Positions 40,564 through 53,626 of a stretch of DNA of 64,000 nucleotides are shown here, in pieces. The DNA is taken from NCBI GenBank assembly GCA_002839705.1, contig PGYO01000001.1:248001-312000 (forward strand), read 5' to 3'. Positions within the stretch are counted from its first letter, which is position 1. Each line of letters begins with the position of its first letter. The notes under the pieces were generated by a model, which did not search any database, was not told the origin of the DNA, and saw only the letters and a program-made list of their open reading frames with translations. Source of the stretch: Methanobacteriales archaeon HGW-Methanobacteriales-1. GTDB taxonomy: Archaea; Methanobacteriota; Methanobacteria; Methanobacteriales; Methanobacteriaceae. The position numbers were made by a program, and so were the translations under genes.

Positions 40564-41787
40564 TTAAATCTTTTTAATCTTTTCAGCAACGGATTTTCCT
40601 ATTTCATAACATTTATCCAAGTTATCTTCTTTTGGAATGAAATCGACATCCAGTGTTTCCACAACTTCAAAACCGCATTTTTCAAGTTCAGTGGACAGTT
40701 TTCTGGTAGCTCCTCCACCCCATCCTTTGGAACCAAAGGCAACGGCTAATCTTTTAAAACCAGTTCTATTGAAGCTTAGGCCCTCTAAATAATACATTAA
40801 ATCTCCTAAAGTCGGATAAATTCCATTGTATATGGTAGGGCTTCCAATAAGAATAGCTTTACTGTCTAATATATCTTTTACTATTTCACTTCGCTCGTCA
40901 TGACTTAAGAAGTACATAACGACTTCTACGTCTTGACCCATAGCTCCTTCGGCCATAGCATGGGCCATTTTTTGGGTAGAGTAGTGCATGGTATCATAAA
41001 CAATGGTTATTTTATCCTTGCATTTTCCAGTAGCCCAGTCAGTATAAGCACCAATCATTTTTAAAGGATCAGTTAAAATTTGTCCGTGAGATGGTGCAAT
41101 TACTTTAATCTTATCTAGAAGATCTAATTCTGTGACTTCTGCAAATTTTCTAAGTACTAATGGGGATAAAGGTGTCACCAGATTGGCAAAAAACTTTTGG
41201 GAAGCTTCCATAAGTACATTTTCTGGAATTTCGTGATCATATCTTTGAGTTAAACAGAGATGCTGACCAAAGGCATCATTGGAAAATAGAATTCCATCTT
41301 CCACAAGCAAAGTAAACATGCTGTCTGGCCAGTGTATCATAGGGGCTTCTAAAAATGCGAGGGTTTTCCCTCCTAAATCCATAGTATCTCCAGTCTTAAC
41401 AATTCCTATCTCCTTGCTTTCCAATGCAGGATAATGATTTTTAAGGCCAGCCACACCTTTTTCAGTACAGTAAACTTTTGCTTCAGGGAATTTCTTGCAT
41501 ACTTCTACTAATGTTCCGCTGTGATCCTTTTCCACGTGATTTTGAATAATAACATCAATTTTAGGTTCCTTCCCTTCTTTTTCGAAAGCATCATTAATTC
41601 TTCCCCAGAGTTGTCCAGAGGTTCCAGGATAACTGTTGTCTATTAAAGCAACCTTTTCCTCTCCAAATACCATGTAAACATTGTAAGTTGTTCCACCTAA
41701 TGTGTATCCATGATAATTTCGGATATCCCAATCCATTACTCCGGTCCAGTATACTCCATCAGCCATTTTTTTTGCGTCTGCTTTCAT
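40564..41787 (-). CDS. fprA: F420H2 oxidase / A-type flavodiiron protein
   Basis: FprA reduces O2 to water with F420H2, protecting the anaerobe. The 407-residue protein has a metallo-beta-lactamase-like diiron domain (ligands in NHVEKDHSG, then H and D in further segments such as SNDAFGQH and APSHG) and a flavodoxin domain from about residue 250 ([35 protein letters not shown]). Length fits methanogen FprA. AGGTG precedes the ATG. Confidence 0.95.
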   Translation of the reverse strand: MKADAKKMADGVYWTGVMDWDIRNYHGYTLGGTTYNVYMVFGEEKVALIDNSYPGTSGQLWGRINDAFEKEGKEPKIDVIIQNHVEKDHSGTLVEVCKKFPEAKVYCTEKGVAGLKNHYPALESKEIGIVKTGDTMDLGGKTLAFLEAPMIHWPDSMFTLLVEDGILFSNDAFGQHLCLTQRYDHEIPENVLMEASQKFFANLVTPLSPLVLRKFAEVTELDLLDKIKVIAPSHGQILTDPLKMIGAYTDWATGKCKDKITIVYDTMHYSTQKMAHAMAEGAMGQDVEVVMYFLSHDERSEIVKDILDSKAILIGSPTIYNGIYPTLGDLMYYLEGLSFNRTGFKRLAVAFGSKGWGGGATRKLSTELEKCGFEVVETLDVDFIPKEDNLDKCYEIGKSVAEKIKKI

Positions 41788-41968
41788 ATTTTACACCTAT
41801 TAATTAATTAGATTGAATTTTTAGTTTAGTTATTAATTATTATAATATAATATTATTATTTCAAAGTATTATATTTTATTAAAACATTAATTAAGAGAAA
41901 ATCTATTAAATTGATAATAATGACTTAATATTATTGTTCTAACTAAAATTAATTAATAGGGGAATTAA

Positions 41969-42754
41969 ATGGATTTATATTTAAAAGAAACTGGAAATGA
42001 TAACCCTGAAACCATAGTATTTCTGCATGGTGGAGCACTGGGTGGTTGGATGTGGGATAAACAGTTGGAGGCTTTTAAAGATTATCACTGTTTAGTTCCA
42101 GATCTTCCAGAACATGGAAAAAGTAATGAAATAAAACCATTTACCATAAAAAATGCTGCTGCTGATATACTAGATTTAATCCGTAACAGGGCACATGGGG
42201 GAAAGGCCCATGTGGTGGGAATATCATTAGGTGCTCAAATTGCGGTGGAAATGCTAAGTAAATCACCGGAACTTATTGATCATGTTCTTATCAGTGGAAT
42301 TCTTGTTAGAAGAATTCCTGCAACAGATTTTTTCTTAAAGCTCTTAAATTATACTATAAAAGCATATATGCCTATAAAAGATTCTGATTTTTTAATCAAA
42401 GCAAATATTAGAAGCTATAATTTTCCAAAAGAGTATTTTAAAACTTTAAAAGAGGCCACGAAGTCTATTTCCTCAGATTCACTAAATAGAATTTTACATG
42501 AAAATATGCTTTTTAAAATACCTGAAGGTCTGGAAAAAGTAAATAATCCAGTTCTGATTCTTGCGGGTGAAAAAGAATATGGTATTATTAAAAAATCAGC
42601 AAAAGACATGAATGAAGTAATCCCCAATTCCCAATATTTCATTGCTGCTAATATGGTCCATGCCTGGAACTTAACCGGACCTGAATTTTTCAACAGTGTT
42701 TTGAGAGCATGGATTACTGATAAAAAACTGCCAGAGGGGCTTAATCATGAATAA
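41969..42754 (+). CDS. Alpha/beta hydrolase
   Basis: The 261-residue protein has FLHGGALGGWMW (oxyanion region), the nucleophile elbow GISLG (Ser in VVGISLGAQIA), a cap region in the middle, and a final His in NMVHAWNL. It may be an esterase or C-C hydrolase; the substrate is unknown. AGGGGAAT precedes the ATG. Its end overlaps the next gene by eight bases. Confidence 0.85.
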   Translation: MDLYLKETGNDNPETIVFLHGGALGGWMWDKQLEAFKDYHCLVPDLPEHGKSNEIKPFTIKNAAADILDLIRNRAHGGKAHVVGISLGAQIAVEMLSKSPELIDHVLISGILVRRIPATDFFLKLLNYTIKAYMPIKDSDFLIKANIRSYNFPKEYFKTLKEATKSISSDSLNRILHENMLFKIPEGLEKVNNPVLILAGEKEYGIIKKSAKDMNEVIPNSQYFIAANMVHAWNLTGPEFFNSVLRAWITDKKLPEGLNHE

Positions 42755-43580
42755 AATGAAAATAGGATTCATTGGATATGGAAGTATGGGAAGTATGATT
42801 TTGAATGGATTTTTGGATTCAAATGCAATATCTGCTAAGGATATAATAGTCTCAAACCGTACAATTTCTAAATTAGATGATTTAAAGGAAAAATATCCTG
42901 AGATCGAAATTTCCCTAAAAAATATGGATTTAGCTAAAGAATGTAACCTCCTATTTCTTTTTGTAAATACTGGTGAAGTAAAGAATGTATTAGATGAAAT
43001 AAAAGAAGGATTAAGGAAAGATGCCCATATAATTCATATATCTGCTGGTTTAAGCTTAAAAACAATTGAAAAAAGTTTTTCTTTTAAAATAACCCAAATA
43101 ATTCCCAGCTTAACTTCAGAGCTTAAAGAAGGAGTATCTCTGGTATGCCACAATGGAAAAGTTAATTCACAGGAAAAAAAGTTTGTAGAAAGTCTTTTTA
43201 GTAGAATTAGTCAGGTAAAAGTTGTGAGCGAAGAAGATTTAGACATTTCTACGGATCTTACTAGCTGTTCCCCAGCATTTATGGCTTATATTTTTAAGGG
43301 ATTTGCTGATATTGGAGCTGCTAGAAGTGAATTAACTGAAAAAGAAGCAGAAGAAATGTTTTTACAGACTTTATTGGGTACGGTTAAACTTTTAACTGAA
43401 AATAAAATGAGTTTTGAAGAAATTATATCTCGAGTAGCCACTAAAGGCGGCATTACTGAAGAAGGAATAAAATCACTGGAAACTGATCTCCCATTAGTTT
43501 TTGATAACTTATTTAAAAGCACTTTTAATAAACGTGAAAAATTAAAAAGAGATTTAGATAAACAGTATAATCTTCAATGA
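42747..43580 (+). CDS. Pyrroline-5-carboxylate reductase family protein (ProC-like)
   Basis: The 277-residue protein begins with a Rossmann motif (IGFIGYGSMGSMI) followed by SNRT and the central HISAGLSLKTIEKSF, then SPAFMAYIFKGFADI and TKGGITEEGIKSLE. These match the ProC fold. As it shares an operon with a hydrolase, it may not be the biosynthetic proline enzyme; the true substrate is open. GAGGGG lies eight bases before the ATG. Confidence 0.82.
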   Translation: MNKMKIGFIGYGSMGSMILNGFLDSNAISAKDIIVSNRTISKLDDLKEKYPEIEISLKNMDLAKECNLLFLFVNTGEVKNVLDEIKEGLRKDAHIIHISAGLSLKTIEKSFSFKITQIIPSLTSELKEGVSLVCHNGKVNSQEKKFVESLFSRISQVKVVSEEDLDISTDLTSCSPAFMAYIFKGFADIGAARSELTEKEAEEMFLQTLLGTVKLLTENKMSFEEIISRVATKGGITEEGIKSLETDLPLVFDNLFKSTFNKREKLKRDLDKQYNLQ

Positions 43581-43684
43581 TAAGATTATTTGATGGTATT
43601 TTGAATAATTAGATAATAAAATGTTTAAATCACTAATTTAATCAAATCAATCTTTTTTAACTAATTTAATAATAATTGATTAAA

Positions 43685-44281
43685 TTAATCCTTAATTTTA
43701 TATTCAAATTCCCAGAATGGCTTCCCCTTTGTCTCTTTCTCTTCCAAATGTTCCATTTCATGAGAAACTCCGTAAGCACTGGGTCCTGTAAACTTTAAAG
43801 GACTGTTTATCTTTTTAAGTCCAATTTCTGATTCTATAGGGTCCAAAGTAGCTTCTAAAATGTAATCAGCATCAACTGAAACTTTATATGGTCTTTTAAC
43901 CATTTCACGTTCTTGTTTATTACTGCATTTTTCTAAACGGTAAATCGTACCTTCTTGTGTTAAAATAACTGGATTTAAAAATAAATAAACTCTTTCTAAA
44001 GTGTATCCTACTTTTGTTTCTTCATCATATTTAGTAATCTTTTCTTTGATGGACATAACTTTTTTAGAATTTTTATTTAAGCTCCAATCTCCACCAAATC
44101 TAATGGAAAAAATAAGGGGCAAAAAAGCATCTTCTGGCAATTCAAGTTCTTTGATAACCTTTTTTTCATTTAAACTAAATTTTAAAAGCTTTTTTAACTC
44201 TGAAGATTCCAATATATCACCTAAAAAATCAAATAATAGATTTAACTTGATAAAATTAAAATTAAAAATTCCGGAATTCAA
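43685..44281 (-). CDS. Divergent peptide deformylase-like protein
   Basis: The 198-residue protein shows, from residue about 95, an order typical of peptide deformylase: a strand FLNPVI (101-106), then EKCS (Cys119, at the place of EGCLS), VKRPYKVSVDADYI (128-141), and VSHEMEHLEE (H174-E175-x-x-H178, the HExxH metal site). The first deformylase motif (GxGLAAxQ) is missing, so it could be inactive or have a new substrate. The start is TTG 44281 with AGGAG five bases ahead. It is followed upstream by cpgS in the same direction (20 bases). Confidence 0.6.
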   Translation of the reverse strand: MNSGIFNFNFIKLNLLFDFLGDILESSELKKLLKFSLNEKKVIKELELPEDAFLPLIFSIRFGGDWSLNKNSKKVMSIKEKITKYDEETKVGYTLERVYLFLNPVILTQEGTIYRLEKCSNKQEREMVKRPYKVSVDADYILEATLDPIESEIGLKKINSPLKFTGPSAYGVSHEMEHLEEKETKGKPFWEFEYKIKD

Positions 44282-44301
44282 AAGAACTCCTATTTTTTTA
44301 A

Positions 44302-45681
44302 TTATTTTGAATTAAATGATTCAATGGAACGGTCTACCACATCAATAATTGCTTCAGAGAGACTACCATATTTTTCATCGATTACAATAGGGATGTTATC
44401 ACAGTAAACAACTTCCAGTCCGGCTTCCAGAGAATCTTTAGTAGCTACATCCACTGCTGCGGCCTTTAGCTCAGTTAGCATCACATCTGCTTTTTCAATG
44501 TATTTTTCAATGTCTTTTTGTAAAAGAGGCCTATTAGAAAGGTGAGGAGTAGTTCCCACTACATTACAACCGTATTCCTTTTCTAAATGTTCTACTAAAA
44601 CGCTTTTAATTGAATCTGGTGCGGTTGTGGCAAATAAAACGTTTTTACCCTTTACATCTCCCAGAGGTTTTGGCCTAAATACTGTTGGAATAACTTTTGC
44701 TGTAGGATTAACTTCTTTCACAAGCTCTTCAACCTGTTTAACTTTTTCAACACTAGCCATAGGCTCTTCACACATGGTCAAAACAACTAAATCTGCTAAT
44801 CCTATTCTAAACGGACCAAAAAAGTTTTCTATATTAATTAGGGGTTGGTTAACACCTACCAGGACTATGTGTTTGTCAGTCTTTACTGGGGGTATGGCTG
44901 CTCCACTTCCTTCCATAATTACAAAGTCCGCATCAACTTCATTAGCCAGCTGAGCACCTTTTTTCATGTTGGTAATGAAAACGTCCCCTACCATTCCGCC
45001 ACCACATCTGCGGCATCCAATAGTCAGTATTCTACTCATTAAAGCATCTTCCCAGTGGTCTGATGCCGCATGTACTCCTTTATTGGATTGTTCCATTAAA
45101 AATTGAGGAGTTATTTCAATTTGATCTCCACGGACAATTTCTGGTTCTTCTGGTCCTCCACGGCCCATAGCAACCACGCAAGGATTATATTCTTTTTTAT
45201 GAATTAATCTAGCAGCATAAGCAGAAACTGCTGTTTTACCAATTCTTTTACCGGTACCTAGAATCTTTAAAGAAGGTTTTTTCAAAACATCGTATTCAGT
45301 CAATGGTTGGAATTTAAAATCAGGCCCTTCATAAGGGACTCCTAAAGATAATATTATCGAAGCGATCTTGAATCTTTGAGAGTAGTCAACTACTGGTTCA
45401 TCTGATAAATCCATTACAACATCTACGTCATATTTTTTTACAGACTCAGAAATGAGATTATAAGGGATTTCATTGGTGTGTGGGCCAAAATGAACTGGCC
45501 GCCCCATCTTTTTAGAGAAAGATTCTTCACTGGTTTCCCTTAACTTTTCTGTTCCTCCAATAAATACCAGAGCTACAACTTCTAAATGTTCTAAACTATC
45601 CAATGTATCAATTGCTGATTTAGTGACAGGTAAATAATGTTCTCCATCCACTAGACACATCATTTTTTTCATAGCCTTCAT
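44302..45681 (-). CDS. cpgS: Cyclic 2,3-diphosphoglycerate synthetase
   Basis: It makes cyclic 2,3-diphosphoglycerate, an osmolyte and phosphate store in Methanobacteriales, from 2,3-diphosphoglycerate with ATP. The 459-residue protein has the known family length. It has a P-loop-like [41 protein letters not shown] and MEGSGAA. AAGGAG lies seven to eight bases before the ATG. The deformylase-like gene follows closely and may share its transcript. Confidence 0.92.
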   Translation of the reverse strand: MKAMKKMMCLVDGEHYLPVTKSAIDTLDSLEHLEVVALVFIGGTEKLRETSEESFSKKMGRPVHFGPHTNEIPYNLISESVKKYDVDVVMDLSDEPVVDYSQRFKIASIILSLGVPYEGPDFKFQPLTEYDVLKKPSLKILGTGKRIGKTAVSAYAARLIHKKEYNPCVVAMGRGGPEEPEIVRGDQIEITPQFLMEQSNKGVHAASDHWEDALMSRILTIGCRRCGGGMVGDVFITNMKKGAQLANEVDADFVIMEGSGAAIPPVKTDKHIVLVGVNQPLINIENFFGPFRIGLADLVVLTMCEEPMASVEKVKQVEELVKEVNPTAKVIPTVFRPKPLGDVKGKNVLFATTAPDSIKSVLVEHLEKEYGCNVVGTTPHLSNRPLLQKDIEKYIEKADVMLTELKAAAVDVATKDSLEAGLEVVYCDNIPIVIDEKYGSLSEAIIDVVDRSIESFNSK

Positions 45682-46072
45682 ATTAAAACTCCTTTTATTA
45701 AAAAAAGATAAAAAACAAAGATAAGAAAGATTTACTTATTAATAAATTGTTTTTAACATTATTAAAATTTTTTGGTATTATAAAAAAAAATATAAAATAA
45801 AAATAATTTAAAATCTAACTATAAAATAGTAAAAATTAATTTATTAAGTAGTTTAATAGCTTATTTTTCCTGATGAATTCTCATAATACTGCCCAAAATC
45901 TGAGATATTAAAAGTATTAAAAATATTTTTATTTATACCTTATTCTGATTGTAGAGTTATCTTTGAAATAATCCTTTTAAATAATCAGTAAAATGGTTTT
46001 AAATAAAATTTTAGCCAGTATTAAGATAAAAATAGTGATTATTCATTTTAAATATAAATTTTGTTTATTCAT
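45682..46072. other. AT-rich spacer
   Basis: This spacer lies between two minus-strand genes. It must hold the cpgS promoter, but I see no clear palindrome, ORF or RNA gene. Confidence 0.3.
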
Positions 46073-46378
46073 TTATTTTGCTAATTGAACATCAACTTTA
46101 ATTAATTCTTTTTTAGATCTTTTTGCAAGTTCAGATAAACCATTTACCACATTAGATGGTAGGGTTCCTGAGTTTTCTTTTGCTATAATTTCAGAAATTG
46201 CGCTTGATAGAACAAAAATTGCGTATTTATGTTCTGCTTTGGTTCTATGGATATGATGTGGGCTTATATTGAGTGAAATATAATCTTCACACTCACTTTT
46301 TATTTCATAGCCATTTTCCAAATATTTTAGGACATATACCAAAAATTGGTGGAGTTGTATCATTTCATCTTTATACAT
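46073..46378 (-). CDS. UPF0058 family protein
   Basis: The 101-residue protein matches the archaeal UPF0058 family: MYKDEMIQLHQFLVYVLKYLE, ISPHHIHRTKAEHKYAIFVLS, then a helical end. The histidine clusters suggest a metal-binding site; function is unknown. I start at 46378: GAGG lies about nine bases ahead, and the upstream ATG (46393) follows its GGAG without any gap. Confidence 0.85.
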   Translation of the reverse strand: MYKDEMIQLHQFLVYVLKYLENGYEIKSECEDYISLNISPHHIHRTKAEHKYAIFVLSSAISEIIAKENSGTLPSNVVNGLSELAKRSKKELIKVDVQLAK

Positions 46379-46919
46379 GGGTACCAGCCTCATCTCCTAT
46401 TTAAAATTAGAATACGCACCTTATAGATGCTAGCCTTCTTTGAGAACGCTTAGATCAGTATGATTTTGAGTAATGAAATTGAATATTTCATAATAGAAAT
46501 TATCAAATATAATATAATATTTCAATGAACAATCTTTTTTTATATTTGACATAAGATAAGGTTTTCCTTACTAAATAATTTCTAATTGATAATACTGATG
46601 ACTTTTAATTAATTCTTACTTAGTTCATTATAATTCTAATTTACTTTATAATTACTAATTTATTATTGCCTATTTAAAAAAGGATGTAATAAAATATAGT
46701 TTAAAAATAATCATATAGCCAATGGAGCCTATTACTTTTTATTATAAATAAATTTAATAATGATTTTTAATAACCTTAATTAATATCCTAGCTAATTATA
46801 TTATTTAATAACAATTTATTTTTATAAATTAATTATTAAATTATATTTATTAAGAGACTTTAATTAATCAATTTTAATAGTTGTCTTTGATAATTTACAC
46901 AATATTTACTGTGATTATA
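46379..46919. other. Long spacer before hisD
   Basis: The spacer of about 540 bases contains promoters for the divergent UPF0058 and hisD genes. TATA-like runs are frequent, so I single none out. I see no tRNA, hairpin or credible ORF. Confidence 0.3.
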
Positions 46920-48191
46920 ATGGAAATTATAGAATATAAACGTGAAGATGTTATAGAACTTGTTAAACGTTCTCAAATTGATGTTGATGATGTTTTGCTT
47001 AGTGTGCAGTCTATTATTAATGAAGTAAAAATTCATGGGGATAATGCATTAAGTAAATTCACCGAAAAATTTGACGGCGTTAAACTACAGACTTTCAAGG
47101 TTTCTCGAGAGGAGATAGAAAATAGTTATCAGAATTTGGAACCTGAAATTATAAATTCGTTGAAAAAAGCTTCAGAAAATATAGAAAAATTTCATTGCTC
47201 ACAGCTACCTGAGGAATGGTTCCAAGAGGTTGCTCCGGGAATATGTGCCGGCCAAATTATCAGACCGATTGAAAGTGTGGGATGTTATATCCCTGGTGGA
47301 AGAGCTGTTTATCCTTCAACAATATTAATGACTGTTATTCCGGCTAAAATAGCTGGTGTGGAAAGAATAGTCTGCTGTACTCCACCTCAAGCTGATGGTA
47401 AAATTGGGGATGCTGTGTTAGTGGCCGCAGATTTAGCTGGTGCTGATGAGATTTATAAAGTAGGTGGTGCTCAGGCCATTGCAGCATTAGCTTATGGGAC
47501 CGAAGAAATTAAGAAGGTTAACAAAATTGTAGGGCCGGGAAATATTTTTGTAACTGGGGCCAAAAAGCTGGTCTATGGTGAAGTGGATATTGATTTTCCG
47601 GCTGGACCTTCAGAAGTTCTTATAATTGCTGATGAGGCTGCTAATGCAGAATTTATTGCTTTTGATATTCTGGCCCAGGCTGAACATGATCCGAATGCGT
47701 CGTGTGTTCTGGTGACCACTTCCAGTGATCTGGCCCATGAAGTACAGAGTATGGTTCTACAAAACATTAAATATATGGAAAGAAGCAATATTATAAAAGA
47801 ATCTCTTGAGAAATATGGTAAAATTATTTTAACTAATTCTACACATGAATCTCTTGATTTTACCAACGAATATGCAGCAGAACATTTAATTATCATGACT
47901 AAAGACCCTGAGGAAACACTCAAATCTGTTAAAAACGCAGGTTCAATATTTTTAGGTGAATTAACTCCGGTTTCTGCAGGGGATTATGGTTCTGGAACTA
48001 ATCATGTTCTCCCTACAGCAGGATGTGCTAAGATGTATTCTGGCCTTTCAACGGAATCATTTTTAAAGAAACCAACTGTTCAGAGGTTATCCCGAGAAGG
48101 TTTGGATAATTTGAAAGATGTTGTTATTCCTTTAGCGGAATATGAAGGTCTTTTTGCCCATGCAGAATCATTTAAAAAGAGATTAAAATAA
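46920..48191 (+). CDS. hisD: Histidinol dehydrogenase
   Basis: HisD oxidises histidinol to histidine in two NAD-dependent steps. The 423-residue protein shows [69 protein letters not shown], the zinc-site segment AQAEHDPNA, and the catalytic [10 protein letters not shown] choose ATG 46920 because GTGAT (46911-46915) lies four bases ahead; the 13 upstream residues are not part of the family. No other his gene adjoins it. Confidence 0.96.
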   Translation: MEIIEYKREDVIELVKRSQIDVDDVLLSVQSIINEVKIHGDNALSKFTEKFDGVKLQTFKVSREEIENSYQNLEPEIINSLKKASENIEKFHCSQLPEEWFQEVAPGICAGQIIRPIESVGCYIPGGRAVYPSTILMTVIPAKIAGVERIVCCTPPQADGKIGDAVLVAADLAGADEIYKVGGAQAIAALAYGTEEIKKVNKIVGPGNIFVTGAKKLVYGEVDIDFPAGPSEVLIIADEAANAEFIAFDILAQAEHDPNASCVLVTTSSDLAHEVQSMVLQNIKYMERSNIIKESLEKYGKIILTNSTHESLDFTNEYAAEHLIIMTKDPEETLKSVKNAGSIFLGELTPVSAGDYGSGTNHVLPTAGCAKMYSGLSTESFLKKPTVQRLSREGLDNLKDVVIPLAEYEGLFAHAESFKKRLK

Positions 48192-48338
48192 TTGAATTAA
48201 AAATTTTCAAATATGGTTTAATATTCAATATGGTAATATTTTAATTTAAAATATTCTATTTAATATTCTAATAATGTTTAAATAAAAAAATAATACTTAT
48301 TTAATTAATAAATTCAATTTTAGAGGTGTTCAACATTG

Positions 48339-49655
48339 ATGAATTCATTAGGCGATTTAAGAAGAAGTCATTATTCTAAAGAAATTAATCCCGATATGAA
48401 TGATGAGGAAATCCTGGTTATGGGATGGACTCATGAGATTCGAGATCTGGGTGGAATTATTTTTGTTCTTTTAAGAGACCGTGATGGCTTAGTTCAAATC
48501 ACTGCTCCCAGCAAAAAGATTGAAACTGATCTTTTTGAAAAACTGCGAAAAATTAAGAAAGAATCTGTAATCGCGGTTAAAGGAAAAGTTCAGGGATCTC
48601 CAAAAGCTCCAGGTGGAGTGGAAGTTATACCTTCCGAATTGTACATATTAAATGAATCTAAACAGCCATTACCTCTGGATCCTACTGAAAAGGTTAGAGC
48701 AGAGATTGATACTCGTTTAGATTCCAGGTTTTTAGATCTTAGAAAACCATCTATTAGTTCAATTTTCAAAATTAAAAGTACTATGCTACATTCGGTAAGA
48801 GTTTTTCTGGAAAAGAATGGATATTTAGAAATTAACACTCCTAAGTTAGTAGCTTCAGCTACAGAGGGTGGAACAGAATTATTTCCCATCACCTATTTTG
48901 AGAGGGAAGCATTCCTTGGCCAAAGTCCTCAACTTTATAAACAGATTATGATGTCCTCTGGATTTGATAGGGTTTATGAAATAGCACCTATATTTCGGGC
49001 AGAAGAGCATGATACTCTCAGACATTTAAATGAAGTTATTTCCATTGATATAGAATCTTCTTTCATGGATCAACACGATGTAATGAATGTTCTTGAGAAA
49101 CTGGTTGTCCAGGCTATTACTGATGTTACAGAAAACTGTGAATCAGAACTTGAGGTTTTAGGAAAAGATCTACAAATTCCAGAAACTCCATTTGAAAAAA
49201 TCGAGTACGATGACTTGATTGATATGGTCAATTCTAAGGGAGTTCCTATTGAACATGGAGAAGACTTATCCCGGGCAGCTGAAAAAGCCATGGGTGAGAT
49301 AATGGATGGATATTATTTCATTACAGGATGGCCAACTGAAATTAAGCCATTTTATGTCCTACATGAGGAAAAAACACCTGAAAAGAGCCAGGCCTTTGAT
49401 TTAATGTATAAAGATCTGGAAATATCTTCTGGTGCTACCAGGGTTCATCAGCATGATCTTTTAGTGGAAAAAATTAAAGGAAAAGGATTAAATCCGGAAT
49501 CTTTTGAAAGATACTTAGCAGCCTTTGAATATGGGATGCCACCTCATGCTGGATGGGGATTAGGAGCTGAAAGGTTTAATATGACTTTAACAGGCCTTAA
49601 CAACATTAGAGAAACGGTTTTATTCCCAAGAGATAGAAGAAGGTTAACTCCTTAA
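48339..49655 (+). CDS. aspS: Aspartyl-tRNA synthetase (archaeal type)
   Basis: A class II tRNA synthetase. The 438-residue protein has an N-terminal OB-fold anticodon domain ([24 protein letters not shown]), motif 2 [15 protein letters not shown], and motif 3 [13 protein letters not shown] plus [15 protein letters not shown]. Archaeal enzymes of this length often charge both tRNA-Asp and tRNA-Asn. The GAGGTG site suits either ATG 48339 or TTG 48336. A terminator hairpin overlaps the stop. Confidence 0.96.
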   Translation: MNSLGDLRRSHYSKEINPDMNDEEILVMGWTHEIRDLGGIIFVLLRDRDGLVQITAPSKKIETDLFEKLRKIKKESVIAVKGKVQGSPKAPGGVEVIPSELYILNESKQPLPLDPTEKVRAEIDTRLDSRFLDLRKPSISSIFKIKSTMLHSVRVFLEKNGYLEINTPKLVASATEGGTELFPITYFEREAFLGQSPQLYKQIMMSSGFDRVYEIAPIFRAEEHDTLRHLNEVISIDIESSFMDQHDVMNVLEKLVVQAITDVTENCESELEVLGKDLQIPETPFEKIEYDDLIDMVNSKGVPIEHGEDLSRAAEKAMGEIMDGYYFITGWPTEIKPFYVLHEEKTPEKSQAFDLMYKDLEISSGATRVHQHDLLVEKIKGKGLNPESFERYLAAFEYGMPPHAGWGLGAERFNMTLTGLNNIRETVLFPRDRRRLTP

Positions 49656-49685
49656 TTCTATCTTTTTTAATAGAATTTTTTTATT
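49654..49685 (+). terminator. Terminator hairpin after aspS
   Basis: AATTCTAT (49654-49661) and ATAGAATT (49670-49677) form a perfect eight-bp stem with an eight-base loop, followed by a T-run. The stem starts within the stop codon. Confidence 0.6.
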
Positions 49686-49757
49686 TTTATTATTTTTAAA
49701 TATGAATTTTCAATCTACAATAATCGCTGATTAGAACTTAACGGATTTTGAAATATC

Positions 49758-51323
<1,566 letters not shown>

Positions 51324-51422
51324 TTCTGTGAACTTTCAATTTGTCAATTATTTAAAAAGTAAATTTATTATTTATTAATTTCTAAGAATTAAATCTTTTA
51401 AAAAAATTTATTAAATCAAAGT

Positions 51423-51452
51423 CAAATAATGAAATAGCAAATAATGAAATAG
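51423..51452. repeat. 15-bp tandem duplication
   Basis: CAAATAATGAAATAG occurs twice back to back between the flavoprotein and cbiC genes. Related fragments (AATGAGTTG) recur within the next 60 bases. Confidence 0.8.
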
Positions 51453-51590
51453 AATATTATTAAATGAGTTGGCATATAATGAATAGTTAATAGAATATTC
51501 TAATGAGTTGTCAATTTTAATTGATTATTCATTAATAAGAGTCTAAATTTAGCTAATAATGTTATTTATACCTCAAATTGAGTGATAATC

Positions 51591-52223
51591 ATGTTCATGG
51601 GTGCATCTACTAAACAGGGCTATGAAATTGCCCATAAAAGTCGGGATATAGTTAGGTCTTTAATTGGTGATAAAACTGCTTCGTTATCTTCTGAAGAAAA
51701 ATCTATTGTAGAGAGAATTGTTCATTCCACGGCTGATGTGGAATACGCGGACTTAACACTTATAACGGATGATTTTGTTTCTAAAAGTGTTAAATCGTTA
51801 AAAAAAGATTTGGATATTTTAACGGATATCAATATGGTTCGTGTTGGTATAAATAAATATTCTGGTAATGTCAATTGTTTTATAAGTCACCCTGATGTCA
51901 TTAAAATGGCCAAAGAAAGTGAAATTACCAGAGCAGCAGCCGCCATGCAATATGCTGCAGATAATGGGTTTAAGGGCATAGTGGTCATTGGAAATGCACC
52001 TACTGCACTTTATAAAGTCATGGAACTGGTTGAAAATGGAGAAATGGATGTTAAATCTGTTGTTGGAGTTCCTGTTGGTTTTGTTGGTGCTGCTGATTCA
52101 AAAGAATCACTTTTAAAAACAAATATTGATAGTTTAATAACCAGAGGCCCTAAAGGAGGCACTCCAGTGGCTGTAGCTACTGTAAATTCCCTTATTAATA
52201 TTAGTAAAACTGGCCAGGAATAA
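51591..52223 (+). CDS. cbiC: Precorrin-8X / cobalt-precorrin-8 methylmutase
   Basis: CbiC moves a methyl group on the corrin ring in cobamide synthesis. The 210-residue protein has the catalytic His region ERIVHSTADVEYADL (His45), ITRAAAAMQYAA, VVIGNAPTALY, VVGVPVGFVGAADSKE and RGPKGGTPVAVA. The ATG at 51591 has GTGAT four bases ahead. Followed by hemL, which supplies the tetrapyrrole precursor, a sensible pairing for one pathway. Confidence 0.95.
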   Translation: MFMGASTKQGYEIAHKSRDIVRSLIGDKTASLSSEEKSIVERIVHSTADVEYADLTLITDDFVSKSVKSLKKDLDILTDINMVRVGINKYSGNVNCFISHPDVIKMAKESEITRAAAAMQYAADNGFKGIVVIGNAPTALYKVMELVENGEMDVKSVVGVPVGFVGAADSKESLLKTNIDSLITRGPKGGTPVAVATVNSLINISKTGQE

Positions 52224-52294
52224 TGGTTAGTTTTGTTTAAAATTATTTTAAATATTTTATAAAGCTTATATTCTTGATTAAATGAGGAAAAACA

Positions 52295-53554
52295 ATGAAA
52301 TCTGAAGATTTATTTAAAGAATCCCAAAAATACTTGCCGGGGGGCGTAGATTCTCCAGTCAGAGCATTTAAACCATATCCATTTTTTGCAGATAAAGGAA
52401 AAGGTTCAAAACTATGGGATGTTGATGGAAATGTTTATACTGATTACTGCCTTGGTTATGGTCCTTTAATAATGGGCCATGCCCCTGAAAATATAATTGA
52501 ATCAGTTTACGAGCAAATTAAAAAGGGAACTACCTTTGGTGCTCCTACGGAAAAAGAAATTGAATTAGCTAAATTAGTGATAAGCAAAGTTCCCTGTGCA
52601 GAAATGGTTAGGTTTGTTAATTCTGGAACGGAAGCAACCATGAGTGCCATAAGACTTGCTCGGGGGGTCACTGGTAAAAACAAAATTATTAAATTTGAAG
52701 GATCTTATCATGGCGCCCATGATTATGTTCTGGTAAAATCAGGTTCTGGAGCTGCATGTTTGCCCGATTCTCTTGGTGTACCAGAGGATACCACAAAGAA
52801 TACTCTTTCTATTCCCTTCAATGATATGGATGCACTTTCGGCATTAATTGAATTGGAAGCAGATGAAATAGCAGCTATCATAGTAGAACCCGTAATGGGC
52901 AATATTGGCTGTATTGAACCTCAAAAAGGATATTTAGAATTTTTACGTGAAATAACTGAAGAAAATAATATAATTCTTATTTTTGATGAAGTTATCACTG
53001 GTTTCAGACTTTCAGAAGGAGGTGCTCAGGAATATTTTGGCGTTACTCCAGATCTGGTAACTATGGGGAAAATAATTGGTGGTGGATTCCCTATGGGTGC
53101 TTTAGCCGGTAAAAAAGAGATAATGGAGTTCATAGCACCTTGCGGAAGTGTTTATCAAGCAGGAACTTTCAATGGAAATCCTGTTTCAGTAACTGCTGGA
53201 TTGAACACACTGGAATTACTTGATAAAAAATTCTATTCTGGTTTGAATGAAAAAAGTCAGTCTTTAAGGGATGGAATCAGAGATATTTTAGAAGATAACG
53301 ATTTTAATTTGAAGTTAGTTGGTTTAGCATCCATGTTCCAGATTTATTTCACTGAAATTGAGGTAAAAAACTATAATGATGCTAAGACTTCTGATGTTGA
53401 TAAGTTTTCGATTTATTTCCAAGAACTTCTTAAAAAGGGAGTTTTCATACCACCATCTCAATTCGAGTGCTGTTTCTTATCACAATCTCATTCTCGTGAA
53501 GATATTGAGAATACATTAAATATTATGGAATCTGCTTTAAAAATAGTATTTTAA
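52295..53554 (+). CDS. hemL: Glutamate-1-semialdehyde 2,1-aminomutase
   Basis: HemL converts glutamate-1-semialdehyde to 5-aminolevulinate, the tetrapyrrole precursor for F430, cobamides and siroheme. The 419-residue PLP enzyme begins [20 protein letters not shown] and shows [38 protein letters not shown] and the PLP Lys259 in [15 protein letters not shown]. Length is normal. It probably shares a transcript with cbiC upstream. Confidence 0.96.
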   Translation: MKSEDLFKESQKYLPGGVDSPVRAFKPYPFFADKGKGSKLWDVDGNVYTDYCLGYGPLIMGHAPENIIESVYEQIKKGTTFGAPTEKEIELAKLVISKVPCAEMVRFVNSGTEATMSAIRLARGVTGKNKIIKFEGSYHGAHDYVLVKSGSGAACLPDSLGVPEDTTKNTLSIPFNDMDALSALIELEADEIAAIIVEPVMGNIGCIEPQKGYLEFLREITEENNIILIFDEVITGFRLSEGGAQEYFGVTPDLVTMGKIIGGGFPMGALAGKKEIMEFIAPCGSVYQAGTFNGNPVSVTAGLNTLELLDKKFYSGLNEKSQSLRDGIRDILEDNDFNLKLVGLASMFQIYFTEIEVKNYNDAKTSDVDKFSIYFQELLKKGVFIPPSQFECCFLSQSHSREDIENTLNIMESALKIVF

Positions 53555-53626
53555 TAATTATGATCGATTTAATTATTTGAATTAAATTATTAAATATAGA
53601 TCGTTATTGAATTCTATTTTAAGATG

